From contig NZ_QGGU01000005.1 of the NCBI RefSeq assembly GCF_003148745.1, positions 1-64,000 of the forward strand: a stretch of 64,000 nt of DNA. Reading direction: 5' to 3'. The translations under genes and the position numbers were made by a program. This DNA is from Pleionea mediterranea. Lineage in GTDB: Bacteria; Pseudomonadota; Gammaproteobacteria; Enterobacterales; Kangiellaceae. The notes under the pieces are model-generated. The model worked only from the letters and a program-made list of their open reading frames with translations, had not been told where the DNA came from and searched no databases. Shown one piece after another: positions 17,759-26,769 of the stretch. Numbering within the stretch: the first letter of the stretch is position 1; every line of letters starts with the position of its first letter.

Positions 17759-18022
17759 TTACAAAACACCTGGACGAATATCTTTTACCATAGCGACTTG
17801 AGCTTTAAAGTTAATCATCGCTTTGAGTAATAAGGTCGTGCCAGGAACCAGAAACCAATACTCATTACCTGAATTTCTCATCTCAGCAAAGCTTTGACGC
17901 AACGCCAACTCTGATGGAAAGTCGGTAAAATTCATTATGCGAAACCAACCATCCAAGGCTGTTTTCGATGCCGGAAACTTCTCTTTAGCTTCAGCGAGTC
18001 GGTGAGTTGCTACGACTTTCAC
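17759..18022 (-). CDS. higB: HigB-family toxin (mRNA interferase), short C-terminus
   Basis: 87 residues of the HigB_toxin (PF09907) type: MKVVATHRLAEAKEKFPASK, a central WF..M...DFPS, then NEYWFLVPG and KAMINFKAQVAMVK matching the beta-sheet core. The usual ending with a GTHxxYD motif is missing; the protein stops at DIRPGVL. Whether this is a divergent subfamily or a loss of catalytic residues is open. It starts at a GTG with GGAGA nine bases upstream. Toxin first, antitoxin second is the expected order. TTATAATA at about 18079-18086 on the minus strand could be the -10 box. Confidence 0.75.
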   Translation of the reverse strand: MKVVATHRLAEAKEKFPASKTALDGWFRIMNFTDFPSELALRQSFAEMRNSGNEYWFLVPGTTLLLKAMINFKAQVAMVKDIRPGVL

Positions 18023-18199
18023 TATTAAGTTCTCCTTGCTTAATACGCATCTCCCGTTGAGAAGATGTTCGCGTTTGATAGCTATTATAAGACACGATTT
18101 TAGCCTTATGGAGCTAGATTAATGACATTTTGTTATAAATGTGACTTGTTTCATTATATAACTAAGACTATATATAAAATATGAAGCAAGTATTTGTTG

Positions 18200-19057
18200 T
18201 TACAGGCTTTTTGTGAATATTGCCAATAATTCATCGGCATTATTACGACGACTTCCATTGCAACTTATAAAGCGTCTTACCGGAAAGCTGACAATTTTGG
18301 CTCCCTGATACATGGCTCGGGTGACTTCGTTCTCATGGTTCGAGATCACCACCGTTACCTGACGTTGTGACAGCTTTTTTGCCTGAAACGCTAACCGCTC
18401 CTGATCATGCAGAGAAAATCCATGCTTTGCGTAACTGGTAAAATAGGCCGTTGGTGAAATAGGCACATAAGGCGGATCACAATACACCACATGATCTTTT
18501 CGGGCTCGCTGCATCACTTTTTCAAAATCCTGGCAAACAAAAGTTGCTCGCTGTGCTTTTTTCCAAAAATGTTCCATTTCTAAGCGGGGAAAATATGGCT
18601 TTTTATACTTCCCGAAAGGCACATTAAACCCGCCTTTTAAATTATAGCGGCATAATCCGTTATAGCCATGTCGATTAAAATATAAAAACAGGGCTGCCTT
18701 TCGTGTACCGGGCATCAATTCATTAAACTCTTCCCGAAACTGATAATATCGAGCGGCATTATTCAGTTCAGGCTGAAAAAAAGATTCGCAGTAATCAATA
18801 AAAGATCGGCCCTCATCCTTGAGTGTTTGATACAGAAAAATCAGATCAGGGTTAATGTCCGCCAATAAATAATTGTCGTATCGAGTATTCAGGAACACCG
18901 ATCCTGAGCCAATAAAAGGCTCTATCAATCGTTTACCTGACGGCAAATTGTCTGATATTCGATCAATTAAACGATATTTTCCGCCCGCCCATTTTAAAAA
19001 AGGACGAACCAATTCCCCCGAACGCAAAGCCTGATAACCCGATTTATGATTTTGCAT
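18200..19057 (-). CDS. dam: DNA adenine methylase (GATC) Dam
   Basis: 285 residues, closely following E. coli Dam in length and motifs. KWAGGKYRL sits at 22-30, the S-adenosylmethionine pocket FIGSGSV at 48-54, and the catalytic DPPY at 194-197. LYFNRHGYNGLCRYN and GGFNVPFG are Dam-type target-recognition segments. It methylates the adenine of GATC. No restriction partner is adjacent, so a solitary methylase acting in mismatch repair and replication timing is likely. It stands alone between the toxin-antitoxin pair and the M16 peptidase gene. Confidence 0.93.
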   Translation of the reverse strand: MQNHKSGYQALRSGELVRPFLKWAGGKYRLIDRISDNLPSGKRLIEPFIGSGSVFLNTRYDNYLLADINPDLIFLYQTLKDEGRSFIDYCESFFQPELNNAARYYQFREEFNELMPGTRKAALFLYFNRHGYNGLCRYNLKGGFNVPFGKYKKPYFPRLEMEHFWKKAQRATFVCQDFEKVMQRARKDHVVYCDPPYVPISPTAYFTSYAKHGFSLHDQERLAFQAKKLSQRQVTVVISNHENEVTRAMYQGAKIVSFPVRRFISCNGSRRNNADELLAIFTKSL

Positions 19058-19150
19058 GCACTATACGAGATTTCACCTGAGAATGCATGGAGATTCCGTT
19101 ATTTATCCGGCGGATCAGAGCATCAATATTGTGATAGAGAGTATAAAGCA

Positions 19151-19207
19151 CCAATAAAAAAGCCAGTGACTAGAGCGTGTTTATCTCTAATTATTAATCA
19201 CTGGCTT
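19151..19207 (-). terminator. terminator after the M16 peptidase gene
   Basis: AAGCCAGTGA (19160-19169) pairs with TCACTGGCTT (19198-19207), and on the minus strand a T-run follows. The unusually long 28-base loop contains TAGAGCGTGTTTATC, a motif also present at 24282 and 43788. Confidence 0.7.
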
Positions 19208-19276
19208 AATGGTTACTCTTGCTTGGCAAATCTTTAGCATTACATTTTGGTAATACTAAAGAGGATGCCAGCAACT

Positions 19277-22186
19277 TTACTCGGGCAGTTTTAACGCTTC
19301 TACTTTATAACCCAGGGCTTCAAACTGTGGCTTTAAAGTTTCCATATCGCCCACCACCAACTTGGCCATGGAGTCAATTTCAAGATGCTTTTTCGCTAAT
19401 GCGTTCAACTCATCCAAAGAAACCGTCTTAATAATATTTGCCTGTTTTTCAACAAAGTTTTCACTTAAGTCGTATGACAAAATATTGGCCATAAAGCCAA
19501 GCTTCTTATTAGGTGTTTCATATTTAAGAGCATCGCGCTGACCAACCGCTTTACGCATAAAGGCCACTTCATCTTCTGTCATACCGCTTTTCTGGTACTC
19601 GGTAATTTCATTAACAAACTCAATAAAGGACTTGTCAGTAACGTCGGCTCGAACACTTGCGCTGGCAACGTATCCGCCCATTTCTTTATCACCCCAGAAG
19701 TAGGCTCGGGCTCCATAGGTGTAGCCTTTGTCTTCACGTAAATTCAAATTGATACGCGAATTAAATGCCCCACCCAGATTAAAGTTCATCAGGCCAGATT
19801 TAAAGTACTCACCGGTAAAGTCACGAGGTATGCTGCGCTTACCAATTCGAATAACCGATTGAGCCGCTTTATCTTTATTCACCATATAAACGGTTTTAGG
19901 ATCAAACGCGACCTTGTCAAAACTCTTTGTTGATGCATTTGATTTGCCCTGCCACTGGTTAAGCACTTCAAACTCTTTTAACAACGCGGGCTTTTCCATA
20001 TCACTCACCACAATCAGCTGTGCTGATTCAGGTTTTACAAAGGATTGATAAAATCCTTTTACATCGTCCAGAGTGATCGAATTAACCGTACTGACGGTTC
20101 CTGAATTATCAATGCCAGCAATGGTGTTGCCGTACAATAATTTCAACCAGCCTTGCATCGCCAGACTTTCTGGTTGCTTCTTGCTGTTTTCAATCCCTTG
20201 AATAGTTTGTGCTTTTAAACGATTAAAGTCACTTTCATCAAAAGCAGGCATCAGAATTTTTTCGTTCACTAATGCCATAGTTTCCGATAAATTTTTGGTC
20301 AGCGAGCTGACAAAAATATTAACCGTTGTATCGGTTGCACGAATATTAATGTTGGCGCCTAACTTTTGTAATGCCAAACTCATTTCTTCGGTGCTGCGTT
20401 TTTCCGTTGACTCATTCATCAGGCCAGCGGTTAAAGCAGCTAAGCCGGCTTTATCTTTTGAAGTATGATAATGCCCGCCCGGAATTTTAATTAACAATGA
20501 GGTAGTTGGCGTTTCAAGATTTTTAGCACCCAGCACGGTTAACTTGTTATCCGTAGTTGCACGCCAAAAGTCTGGAACAGAAACCAGAGGATTTGCGCCT
20601 GCTTTTGGTGTCACACTGCGATCAAAGTCATCTTTGGCAATTCGTAAATCCAGATCATCTGACTTGGGAGATGAAGTCGCAACGAAATCTCTTGGCGCTG
20701 GCGTGTAGGTGTCTTTTTTCGCCACCATATTCTCTTTGCCATTCGGAACAACACTTAGTACAACTGCATTCTTTCCTTTGATGTACTGGTTATACACACG
20801 CATCACATCTTCTTTGGTTACCGAGTTATATCGCTCAATGTCCTGACTGATGTAATCCGGGTTACCAGTAAAAGTTTCGTAAGCCGCTAACTGACTTACT
20901 TTACCTGCTACGGACTGCAATCCAAAAATGGTATTGGACTCATGCTTGGCTTTTGCTTTTAGTAAATCATCTTCGGTAACGCCACGCTTTTCAAACTCCG
21001 CAAAAGTATCACGCATGATTTTTTCTAAATCAGCCAGTGATTTACCCGATGCCGGATTAGGTAATGCGTACATGGTGAACTGACAGGCCAACTCCTGACA
21101 AGGATGAGACACGGTTGCCTGAACCGCAAATTGATTCTTCACCAGATTTTTGTAGAACAATGACGTACGGCCACCGCCTAAAATTTCCGCCAGAAGATCA
21201 AGTGGGGCTTCATCCGCACTGCGTGCATAGGTGGTTGGGAATGTCATATAAATAAGTGGTAAGTGAACATTATCTTCAAATGAAACATAACGATCAGCGT
21301 CCAGAGTGACCGGCGCTTTTTCTGGCATAGTTACTTCTGGCCCACGTGGTATAGAACCAAAATACTTATTCACCAGCGCTAATGTTTCTTCTGCATCTAC
21401 GGCGCCACCAATGGTTAATGTGGCATTATTAGGTCCGTACCAACGCAGGAAGAATTTTTTAAGATCGTTCACATTCACGCGGTTCAAGTCATCCATATAA
21501 CCAATAACTGGCCACGAATATGGATGCCCGTGCGGGTATAAAGCTTCAGCAACCGTTTCACCCAACCGGCCGTATGGACGATTGTCTACTCGCTGACCAC
21601 GCTCGTTTTTAACTGTCTCACGCTGTACTTCAAATTTTTCCTGAGTAACCGCTTTAAGTAGAAAGCCCATGCGATCGGCTTCTAACCAGAGGATTTTTTC
21701 CAGCTGATTTACTGGTACTGTTTGAAAATAATTGGTTCGGTCACTGTTGGTGGTGCCGTTTAAGGTTCCGCCCGCTTCAGAAACAATTTTAAAATGTTCT
21801 TCGTCGGCCACATGCTCGGAGCCCTGAAACATCATGTGCTCAAAAAAGTGCGCAAAGCCGGATTTGCCCAGTTCTTCGCGCGCCGATCCCACATGGTAGG
21901 TAACATCCACATGAGCCAGAGGATCCGAATCATCCTGATGCAAAACAACCGTTAAACCATTATCCAGTTGATACTTCTGATACGGAATAACCGTTTCATT
22001 TCCTTTACGCTCAACCGTCTCAATCAGCTGAATGCCATCGGGTAAGTTAATTGACGCAGATTTAGCGTCTGGAGTTTCTTGAGCGGAAGGTTGCTCAGCT
22101 TTAGCAGCATCATTACCTGATGCCTTATCATCCTGCTGACAACCGGCCAATAAGGCCGTCAACGCCAGTAATTTCCAATGTTTCAA
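19277..22186 (-). CDS. M16-family zinc peptidase lipoprotein
   Basis: 969 residues, a fused two-domain insulinase/pitrilysin-family protein. The N-terminus has a lipobox (TALLAGC, Cys16), so it is an outer-membrane-associated lipoprotein. The zinc motif HFFEH is at 113-117, with the third ligand probably Glu195 in TVKNERGQ. The C-terminal M16 domain (from about 520) lacks the zinc motif and contains the RINLNLREDKGYTYGARAYF substrate-clamp sequence, as usual. The start is a TTG with GGAGAGA eight bases upstream; no suitable ATG is near. It probably degrades periplasmic or imported peptides. Confidence 0.9.
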   Translation of the reverse strand: MKHWKLLALTALLAGCQQDDKASGNDAAKAEQPSAQETPDAKSASINLPDGIQLIETVERKGNETVIPYQKYQLDNGLTVVLHQDDSDPLAHVDVTYHVGSAREELGKSGFAHFFEHMMFQGSEHVADEEHFKIVSEAGGTLNGTTNSDRTNYFQTVPVNQLEKILWLEADRMGFLLKAVTQEKFEVQRETVKNERGQRVDNRPYGRLGETVAEALYPHGHPYSWPVIGYMDDLNRVNVNDLKKFFLRWYGPNNATLTIGGAVDAEETLALVNKYFGSIPRGPEVTMPEKAPVTLDADRYVSFEDNVHLPLIYMTFPTTYARSADEAPLDLLAEILGGGRTSLFYKNLVKNQFAVQATVSHPCQELACQFTMYALPNPASGKSLADLEKIMRDTFAEFEKRGVTEDDLLKAKAKHESNTIFGLQSVAGKVSQLAAYETFTGNPDYISQDIERYNSVTKEDVMRVYNQYIKGKNAVVLSVVPNGKENMVAKKDTYTPAPRDFVATSSPKSDDLDLRIAKDDFDRSVTPKAGANPLVSVPDFWRATTDNKLTVLGAKNLETPTTSLLIKIPGGHYHTSKDKAGLAALTAGLMNESTEKRSTEEMSLALQKLGANINIRATDTTVNIFVSSLTKNLSETMALVNEKILMPAFDESDFNRLKAQTIQGIENSKKQPESLAMQGWLKLLYGNTIAGIDNSGTVSTVNSITLDDVKGFYQSFVKPESAQLIVVSDMEKPALLKEFEVLNQWQGKSNASTKSFDKVAFDPKTVYMVNKDKAAQSVIRIGKRSIPRDFTGEYFKSGLMNFNLGGAFNSRINLNLREDKGYTYGARAYFWGDKEMGGYVASASVRADVTDKSFIEFVNEITEYQKSGMTEDEVAFMRKAVGQRDALKYETPNKKLGFMANILSYDLSENFVEKQANIIKTVSLDELNALAKKHLEIDSMAKLVVGDMETLKPQFEALGYKVEALKLPE

Positions 22187-22443
22187 AATAGTCTCTCCTA
22201 ACCTTGAGTTACTTTTAATAAGTGATACGTGACTGTGCAGTCTTCTCAGTGAGCAATATATTACAAGTTAAGCTGGAATTGTGAATATGCACACTTGTTG
22301 GCATTGGAATGGTTAACTTGACGTTAGATGGTGAAAGATTCAATCAATAAGCCATTGATAAAATTTAAGTTTTAAGTTTAAGAGAAATTAAATTGGAAGA
22401 GTACGCAAATGGAGAGAGCGGTATAAAGCGTTAATATAAAAGA

Positions 22444-23286
22444 TCAGGCAGATACGCTGAGCAGAGTTCCCTGATCGGGCGAGTCAATGACCCCAAGGCC
22501 TTTAAGCCGAAGTTCGAATTGTGCTCTAGGGTCGACATCCGCTGATGGAGAGTCGTTTTGGTTAGGCCTGCCAGGTTTGTCAGACTCTGTATTAGCGCCC
22601 GATGAGTCGCCAGAGGCCTGCTCTCGCCGCATTGCCTGCAACTCAGCGCGAGCCTCTGCTTCAATGGCGGCTGCTTTGGTGGCAATTTGAACGTCTTGGG
22701 TAGAAGGATCCACCGGTGCCAGTGCCGCCTGCCGAACCTGCTTCATTTTATCAATAGTGGCCGCCGGATCGCCGTTAACTCGCGACAGGTCTATGGGTAC
22801 TTCCCCACTTACTGCGTAGCGTTTGCCATCGGGACCCCGTTCGAAACTGAAGGATGCGGCGCCCGCATACTGGCCACCTACATTGGTATGGGCAGCTTCG
22901 TGCGCCCTTACCTCACGATCCGTTGTTTGTAATTGCTGGATTTCTTGCCGTTCTTGCGCTTGCTGCTGAGGGTTTTGTTGCTTATCGCCAGCGGACTGTT
23001 TTTGACCCGACGACTCCTGGCCAGGCTGTTCACGTCCACTGCCATCCCGTCCGGACTGTTGTTCCGAACGGTCCTGAACAGCACGTTCAGTTAATGCTTC
23101 ACCATTACGGGTTTCTGCGCGTGCAGTGGAAGAGGAGTCTTCATTGGAGGGTTTTAAATTGACTGATTCAGAAGTGGCTTTGGTCTCCGGGATCCGTTCC
23201 TGCAGGCGCACATCATTACGCGCCGACTCGGTGGTCAAGTTGGCGTTTTGTACGGGTAAAGCAATAGGAGAAGGATTTATAACCAT
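22444..23286 (-). CDS. SprA-related putative metalloprotease (CJM1_0395 family)
   Basis: 280 residues. The N-terminal 110 residues are polar, Gln/Ser/Asp-rich and disordered. The core starts at EVRAHEAAHTNVGGQYAGAA with the HExxH-like HEAAH, followed by FERGPDGKRYAVSGEVPIDL, the signature of the SprA-related (PF12118) family. The C-terminal part is helical and ends in a polar tail. The family is annotated as a putative zinc metalloprotease of unknown substrate, sometimes near flagellar-type genes. The next gene upstream encodes a small flagellar-rod-like protein, which fits that pattern. No clear ribosome-binding site is seen before the ATG. Confidence 0.8.
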   Translation of the reverse strand: MVINPSPIALPVQNANLTTESARNDVRLQERIPETKATSESVNLKPSNEDSSSTARAETRNGEALTERAVQDRSEQQSGRDGSGREQPGQESSGQKQSAGDKQQNPQQQAQERQEIQQLQTTDREVRAHEAAHTNVGGQYAGAASFSFERGPDGKRYAVSGEVPIDLSRVNGDPAATIDKMKQVRQAALAPVDPSTQDVQIATKAAAIEAEARAELQAMRREQASGDSSGANTESDKPGRPNQNDSPSADVDPRAQFELRLKGLGVIDSPDQGTLLSVSA

Positions 23287-23442
23287 ATCTGTTATTAAAC
23301 CGAATAAATTTGATTCGTAAATTAGCGTTCAATACGATCAAATGACGGAGAGCACTGGCAAGACCGGATACAGGCAGAACAATTCTGCCTGACATTTACA
23401 TTTATCTGTTGTTGTCAGGCGTTAATATCAAGCTTTAATGTC

Positions 23443-23673
23443 TCAGGCTTTAATATCAATTATGCTGCCAAGGAGCTTGCTTTCTGTCTCAATAACACGT
23501 GCGTTAGCCTGAGCATCACGCTCAGCAACTTTTAGCTCAACCAGTGGCTCGATTAAATCTTGAGTGCCCTGCTTATTAACACTAGCAGAGGCAATCTGTT
23601 GACTTGCATCAGCGGCACGGGTTACAGCGCTCTGAAAGCCACCCAATGCTGCAGAAAGACCGTCAATTTGCAT
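23443..23673 (-). CDS. small protein resembling the flagellar rod/hook C-terminal motif
   Basis: 76 residues: MQIDGLSAALGGFQSAVTRA, then IEPLVELKVAERDAQANARV and ETESKLLGSIIDIKA. The second half resembles the C-terminal helix of FlgB/C/G/E proteins (V.L..A.R...ANA.V...ae..lG.iidi). It has no full flagellar domain and no flagellar gene is adjacent. AGAGGTG lies just before the ATG at 23673; a GTG two codons earlier is less likely. It is 156 bases upstream of the SprA-like gene, same strand. A direct repeat (TTAATATCAA) occurs at its stop region and just downstream. Confidence 0.55.
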   Translation of the reverse strand: MQIDGLSAALGGFQSAVTRAADASQQIASASVNKQGTQDLIEPLVELKVAERDAQANARVIETESKLLGSIIDIKA

Positions 23674-23821
23674 AAACACCTCTAACTTATTGAAAAATCA
23701 AGTATTAGTTTGAACCAACACCATGAATTTTAATGGCAATTTGGGTTCATCTATTAAGTTATCGGCGGTAAATAGGCAATGTTTAGAAAAAAGTTAAACT
23801 TTTTTAAATTTTAATATCACT

Positions 23822-23861
23822 TTGTAAATACCACCTTGTAAATATCACCCTGTAAATCACC
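23822..23861. repeat. 14-bp tandem repeat, three copies
   Basis: TTGTAAATACCACC, TTGTAAATATCACC and a 12-bp CTGTAAATCACC follow one another just downstream of dgkA. Confidence 0.85.
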
Positions 23862-23887
23862 TTGCTCAGTGCTAGCCAATAAGCGAT

Positions 23888-24262
23888 TTAACCGAAAAAC
23901 CGGTAATAGGCAATTATTCCCCATACTGTCGCCAGTAATAGCAGACTGATAAACACCAGAGCTGAACCTATATCTTTCGCTCTTCCGGAAAGCTCATGAT
24001 GTTCCACTCCGGTACGATCCACCACCGCTTCGATAGAAGAATTGGTCAGCTCCGAAATCAACACCCACAACACGCTGGCGATCAGCAAAATGAGTTCAAT
24101 ATGTGTTTCAGCCAACCAAAATGAAGTGGGGATCAAAACGATCGCTAACAGCACCTCCTGTCGAAATGCAGCTTCATTAACCCACGCAGCTTTCAATCCT
24201 TTCATGGAATAAAAAAATGCGTCAATAATTCTGATAATGCCTGTTTTACCCGGTTTTGCCAT
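23888..24262 (-). CDS. dgkA: diacylglycerol kinase
   Basis: 124 residues, the prokaryotic integral-membrane DgkA. It has three membrane helices (about 33-50, 54-72, 99-120) and the diagnostic ELTNSSIEAVVDR active-site stretch followed by AKDIGSALVF. It phosphorylates diacylglycerol released during envelope glycan synthesis, recycling it to phosphatidate. It is divergent from a PAP2 phosphatase gene, so two lipid-phosphate enzymes of opposite sense are neighbours. Confidence 0.95.
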   Translation of the reverse strand: MAKPGKTGIIRIIDAFFYSMKGLKAAWVNEAAFRQEVLLAIVLIPTSFWLAETHIELILLIASVLWVLISELTNSSIEAVVDRTGVEHHELSGRAKDIGSALVFISLLLLATVWGIIAYYRFFG

Positions 24263-24281
24263 TTCTGAATCCTGTTGTTAT

Positions 24282-24296
24282 TAGAGCGTGTTTATC
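24282..24296. repeat. dispersed TAGAGCGTGTTTAT motif
   Basis: TAGAGCGTGTTTATC also occurs at 19171-19185 (inside a terminator loop), and the same 14-mer at 43788-43801. The copies at 24282 and 43788 share further bases to about 30 nt. It may be the end of a dispersed intergenic repeat. Confidence 0.6.
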
Positions 24297-24488
24297 TTTC
24301 GTTCTAGTCCCGAAAATTAAAGCTGATCATAACAGTGTCATTGTCTATCGGCTTGTATTTTTTCTGTTGTCATTAATTGTTCAACGGCTTGTCACTTAAC
24401 TGCAATAAAAAACGCACAAAGTGTTAGCTATGAAAAAGTTAGGCAAAGTCATCAGGGTAATATTTTCACATAATGAGAATGTAACGTT

Positions 24489-25040
24489 ATGAACACATGG
24501 TTAGAAAGAATTCACCATATTGATACTCAGGCGTTTATATGGGTAAATCTAAAGCAGGGGTGTCACTATCGAAAACTTGTGAGGCAAATCTCCCGCACCG
24601 GGGATGGGCCTTTATACGTAGCAATTGGATTGGTTTTATTTTTATTTGAAACGAAATTCGGCGCCGCTTTTTTAGCAGCCGCACTATTTTCTTACCTGTT
24701 CGATGTCTCTTTATATTTACTGTTAAAAAATACGATAAAACGTGATCGACCTCAATCCGGTAAAACGGGTTTTCACGCCATCATCACACCGTCCGATAAA
24801 TTTAGTTTTCCTTCCGGCCACACCGCCGCTGCATTTGTATTTGCAACGCTGGTTTTTCAGTTTTATCCAGGGTTTGCTTTGGCCATTTATATCTGGGCAT
24901 CACTGGTTGGACTATCAAGGGTGCTACTGGGCGTGCATTACCCTGGCGATATTTTCGCTGGAGCCGTGTTAGGCACTGCCAGTGCCTGGGCCGGTATTCA
25001 ATTGTCGTATTTGCTTATGCCATTAGTGGTAACCATTTGA
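24489..25040 (+). CDS. PAP2-family membrane phosphatase
   Basis: 183 residues with about five membrane helices and all three PAP2 signature motifs: KNTIKRDRP (K-x6-RP), FPSGHTAA (PSGH) and SRVLLGVHYPGDI (SR-x5-H-x3-D). These enzymes dephosphorylate lipid phosphates such as phosphatidate or undecaprenyl pyrophosphate on the periplasmic side. The glycosyltransferase gene follows 145 bases downstream on the same strand. The substrate is not decidable. Confidence 0.9.
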   Translation: MNTWLERIHHIDTQAFIWVNLKQGCHYRKLVRQISRTGDGPLYVAIGLVLFLFETKFGAAFLAAALFSYLFDVSLYLLLKNTIKRDRPQSGKTGFHAIITPSDKFSFPSGHTAAAFVFATLVFQFYPGFALAIYIWASLVGLSRVLLGVHYPGDIFAGAVLGTASAWAGIQLSYLLMPLVVTI

Positions 25041-25185
25041 CTCAAGCGCAACGACAGTCTCGCCATAACATGTGGCTACTTAATTTACCTGCCATGTTTA
25101 TTTTGAAAATACTTACTGCTCTTTCAATAACCTTTCGCAATTCAGTTTATCAGTTATTCACACCCATAAATCAGGAAATATTTTT

Positions 25186-26313
25186 ATGAAAATATTGTAC
25201 GGTGTTCAAGGCACTGGCAATGGCCATATTACTCGCGCAAGGGTCATGCAAAAAGAGTTGAGTCGTTCCGGCATTCAAGTTGACTGGGTATTCAGTGGCC
25301 GTCCTGAAAATAATTATTTTGATATGGACTGCTTTGGAAACTATCGCACTTATCGCGGCCTTACCTTTGTAATCAATAACGGCAAAATCAATCATTTAAA
25401 AACAGCGAGCCAGTTGCACTTTAGACAATTATGGAAAGATATTAACTCGCTCGACTTGTCACAGTATGATCTGGTGTTAAACGACTTCGACCCGGTTACC
25501 GCCTGGGCAGCAAAGAAACAAAAAGTAACCGCCATTGGGTTATCGCATCAAAATGCCTTTCATTACAATATTCCAAAGAAAAATAATAATCTAATAACCG
25601 ATCTGGTGATGAAATGGTTTGCACCCGTTAGTTTGCCTATTGGCGTTCACTGGCACCATTTTAACAGTCTCATTATGCCACCCATCATAGAAACCTCTCC
25701 AAGCGTTGACAAAGATCCGAATCACATTCTGGTTTACTTTCCTTTTCAATCACTTGAAAACTTGATCACATTAGTAAAACCATTTTCGAATTATCAGTTT
25801 TATATTTACCATGATGTCAAAGAGCCAATTGATGATGGTCATATCCACATCAGACCTTTCTCCCGAACAGGATTTCATAAAGATCTACAAGCCACCGCAG
25901 GCGTTATTTGTGGTGCCGGTTTTGAATTACCCAGTGAAGCATTGCAGTTGGGTAAAAAACTATTGGTTCAACCCGTCGCAGGGCAAATGGAACAAACCTC
26001 CAATGCATTGGCATTGCAGCAGTTAAACTTGGCCACCGCCTGCGATAGCTTTAATCATGAAGTGCTAAGTCAATGGCTATCGAACAATGGAGCCGGCGAC
26101 AGCAATTACCGCGTTTATCCCAACACCGCCAAAGCCGTAGTTGACTGGTTAACGACATTACCTAAATCACACACTAACTCATTCAATGTTTCTGAACTGA
26201 AACACTCTCTGGAGCCGTTAGTTGAGTCGTTATGGCAACAATGTGGTGAAAAAAAATCAGTTAATCGATGCCGTAATAGTGACACTGCCCCACAGGGAAG
26301 CCCATCGACCTGA
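25186..26313 (+). CDS. MJ1255/VC2487-family glycosyltransferase
   Basis: 375 residues, GT-B-like. The N-terminus MKILYGVQGTGNGHITRARV is the signature of the MJ1255/VC2487 family, with the glycine-rich nucleotide-sugar loop. ICGAGFELPSEALQLGKKLL in the C-terminal domain is the donor-binding motif seen in MurG/UGT-like enzymes. Acceptor and sugar are unknown; the adjacent PAP2 phosphatase hints at a lipid-linked product. The 3' end overlaps the convergent GFA gene by 57 bases, so the last 19 codons are antisense to that gene. The C-terminal tail (NRCRNSDTAPQGSPST) looks unconserved. Confidence 0.88.
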   Translation: MKILYGVQGTGNGHITRARVMQKELSRSGIQVDWVFSGRPENNYFDMDCFGNYRTYRGLTFVINNGKINHLKTASQLHFRQLWKDINSLDLSQYDLVLNDFDPVTAWAAKKQKVTAIGLSHQNAFHYNIPKKNNNLITDLVMKWFAPVSLPIGVHWHHFNSLIMPPIIETSPSVDKDPNHILVYFPFQSLENLITLVKPFSNYQFYIYHDVKEPIDDGHIHIRPFSRTGFHKDLQATAGVICGAGFELPSEALQLGKKLLVQPVAGQMEQTSNALALQQLNLATACDSFNHEVLSQWLSNNGAGDSNYRVYPNTAKAVVDWLTTLPKSHTNSFNVSELKHSLEPLVESLWQQCGEKKSVNRCRNSDTAPQGSPST

Positions 26314-26682
26314 CTTTTCATCGGCCGATAATTTTTTGGGTGATACCACCACGGATGGCTTTAATTGCCGTTTATCTTTTAATAAACAGGCATTAACAGC
26401 ACCAATTAACTGTGTATCAGATTGATAGACCACCGCAACCACATCATGACAACCGGAACAGGCAAGAAACTCCGCCTGATTCGATCCTTGCTGTAACGAT
26501 TGCAGTGGCTGGGTGTGAGTAATTTGCAATAGTGCGGTTGGTTCGGATAAATATTCGATGTGACGACTCATGCAAAAACTACAGTCGCAGGCTCGTGGCG
26601 AATATTCCGTTAATTCATGTTCCAGTGTAACCACCAGAGAAACCTGTCCACAGGAACATTCGCCAGAGTATTGATGCGCCAT
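26257..26682 (-). CDS. GFA/CENP-V family zinc protein
   Basis: 141 residues of the Gfa (glutathione-dependent formaldehyde-activating enzyme/CENP-V) fold. Zinc-binding cysteines are visible as CSCG near the N-terminus, CDCSFC at about residues 33-38, and CSGC near residue 75. Most members have no proven enzyme activity. It is followed by the glycosyltransferase gene running the other way, with a 57-base 3' overlap. Its start is 73 bases from the threonine synthase stop. Confidence 0.8.
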   Translation of the reverse strand: MAHQYSGECSCGQVSLVVTLEHELTEYSPRACDCSFCMSRHIEYLSEPTALLQITHTQPLQSLQQGSNQAEFLACSGCHDVVAVVYQSDTQLIGAVNACLLKDKRQLKPSVVVSPKKLSADEKSGRWASLWGSVTITASIN

Positions 26683-26705
26683 TATGCTTCCTTAGACTTA
26701 AATCA

Positions 26706-26769
26706 TTTATGAAAAGAGCCGCTTGTAAAAAGAATGACTTATGAAAAGAACTACTTATGAAAAGATCAG
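26706..26769. repeat. 16-bp tandem repeat, four copies
   Basis: Four units of the form CTTATGAAAAGAACTA run from 26706 to 26769. The last covers the stop codon of the threonine synthase gene, so repeat growth has probably set the current C-terminus. Confidence 0.85.
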
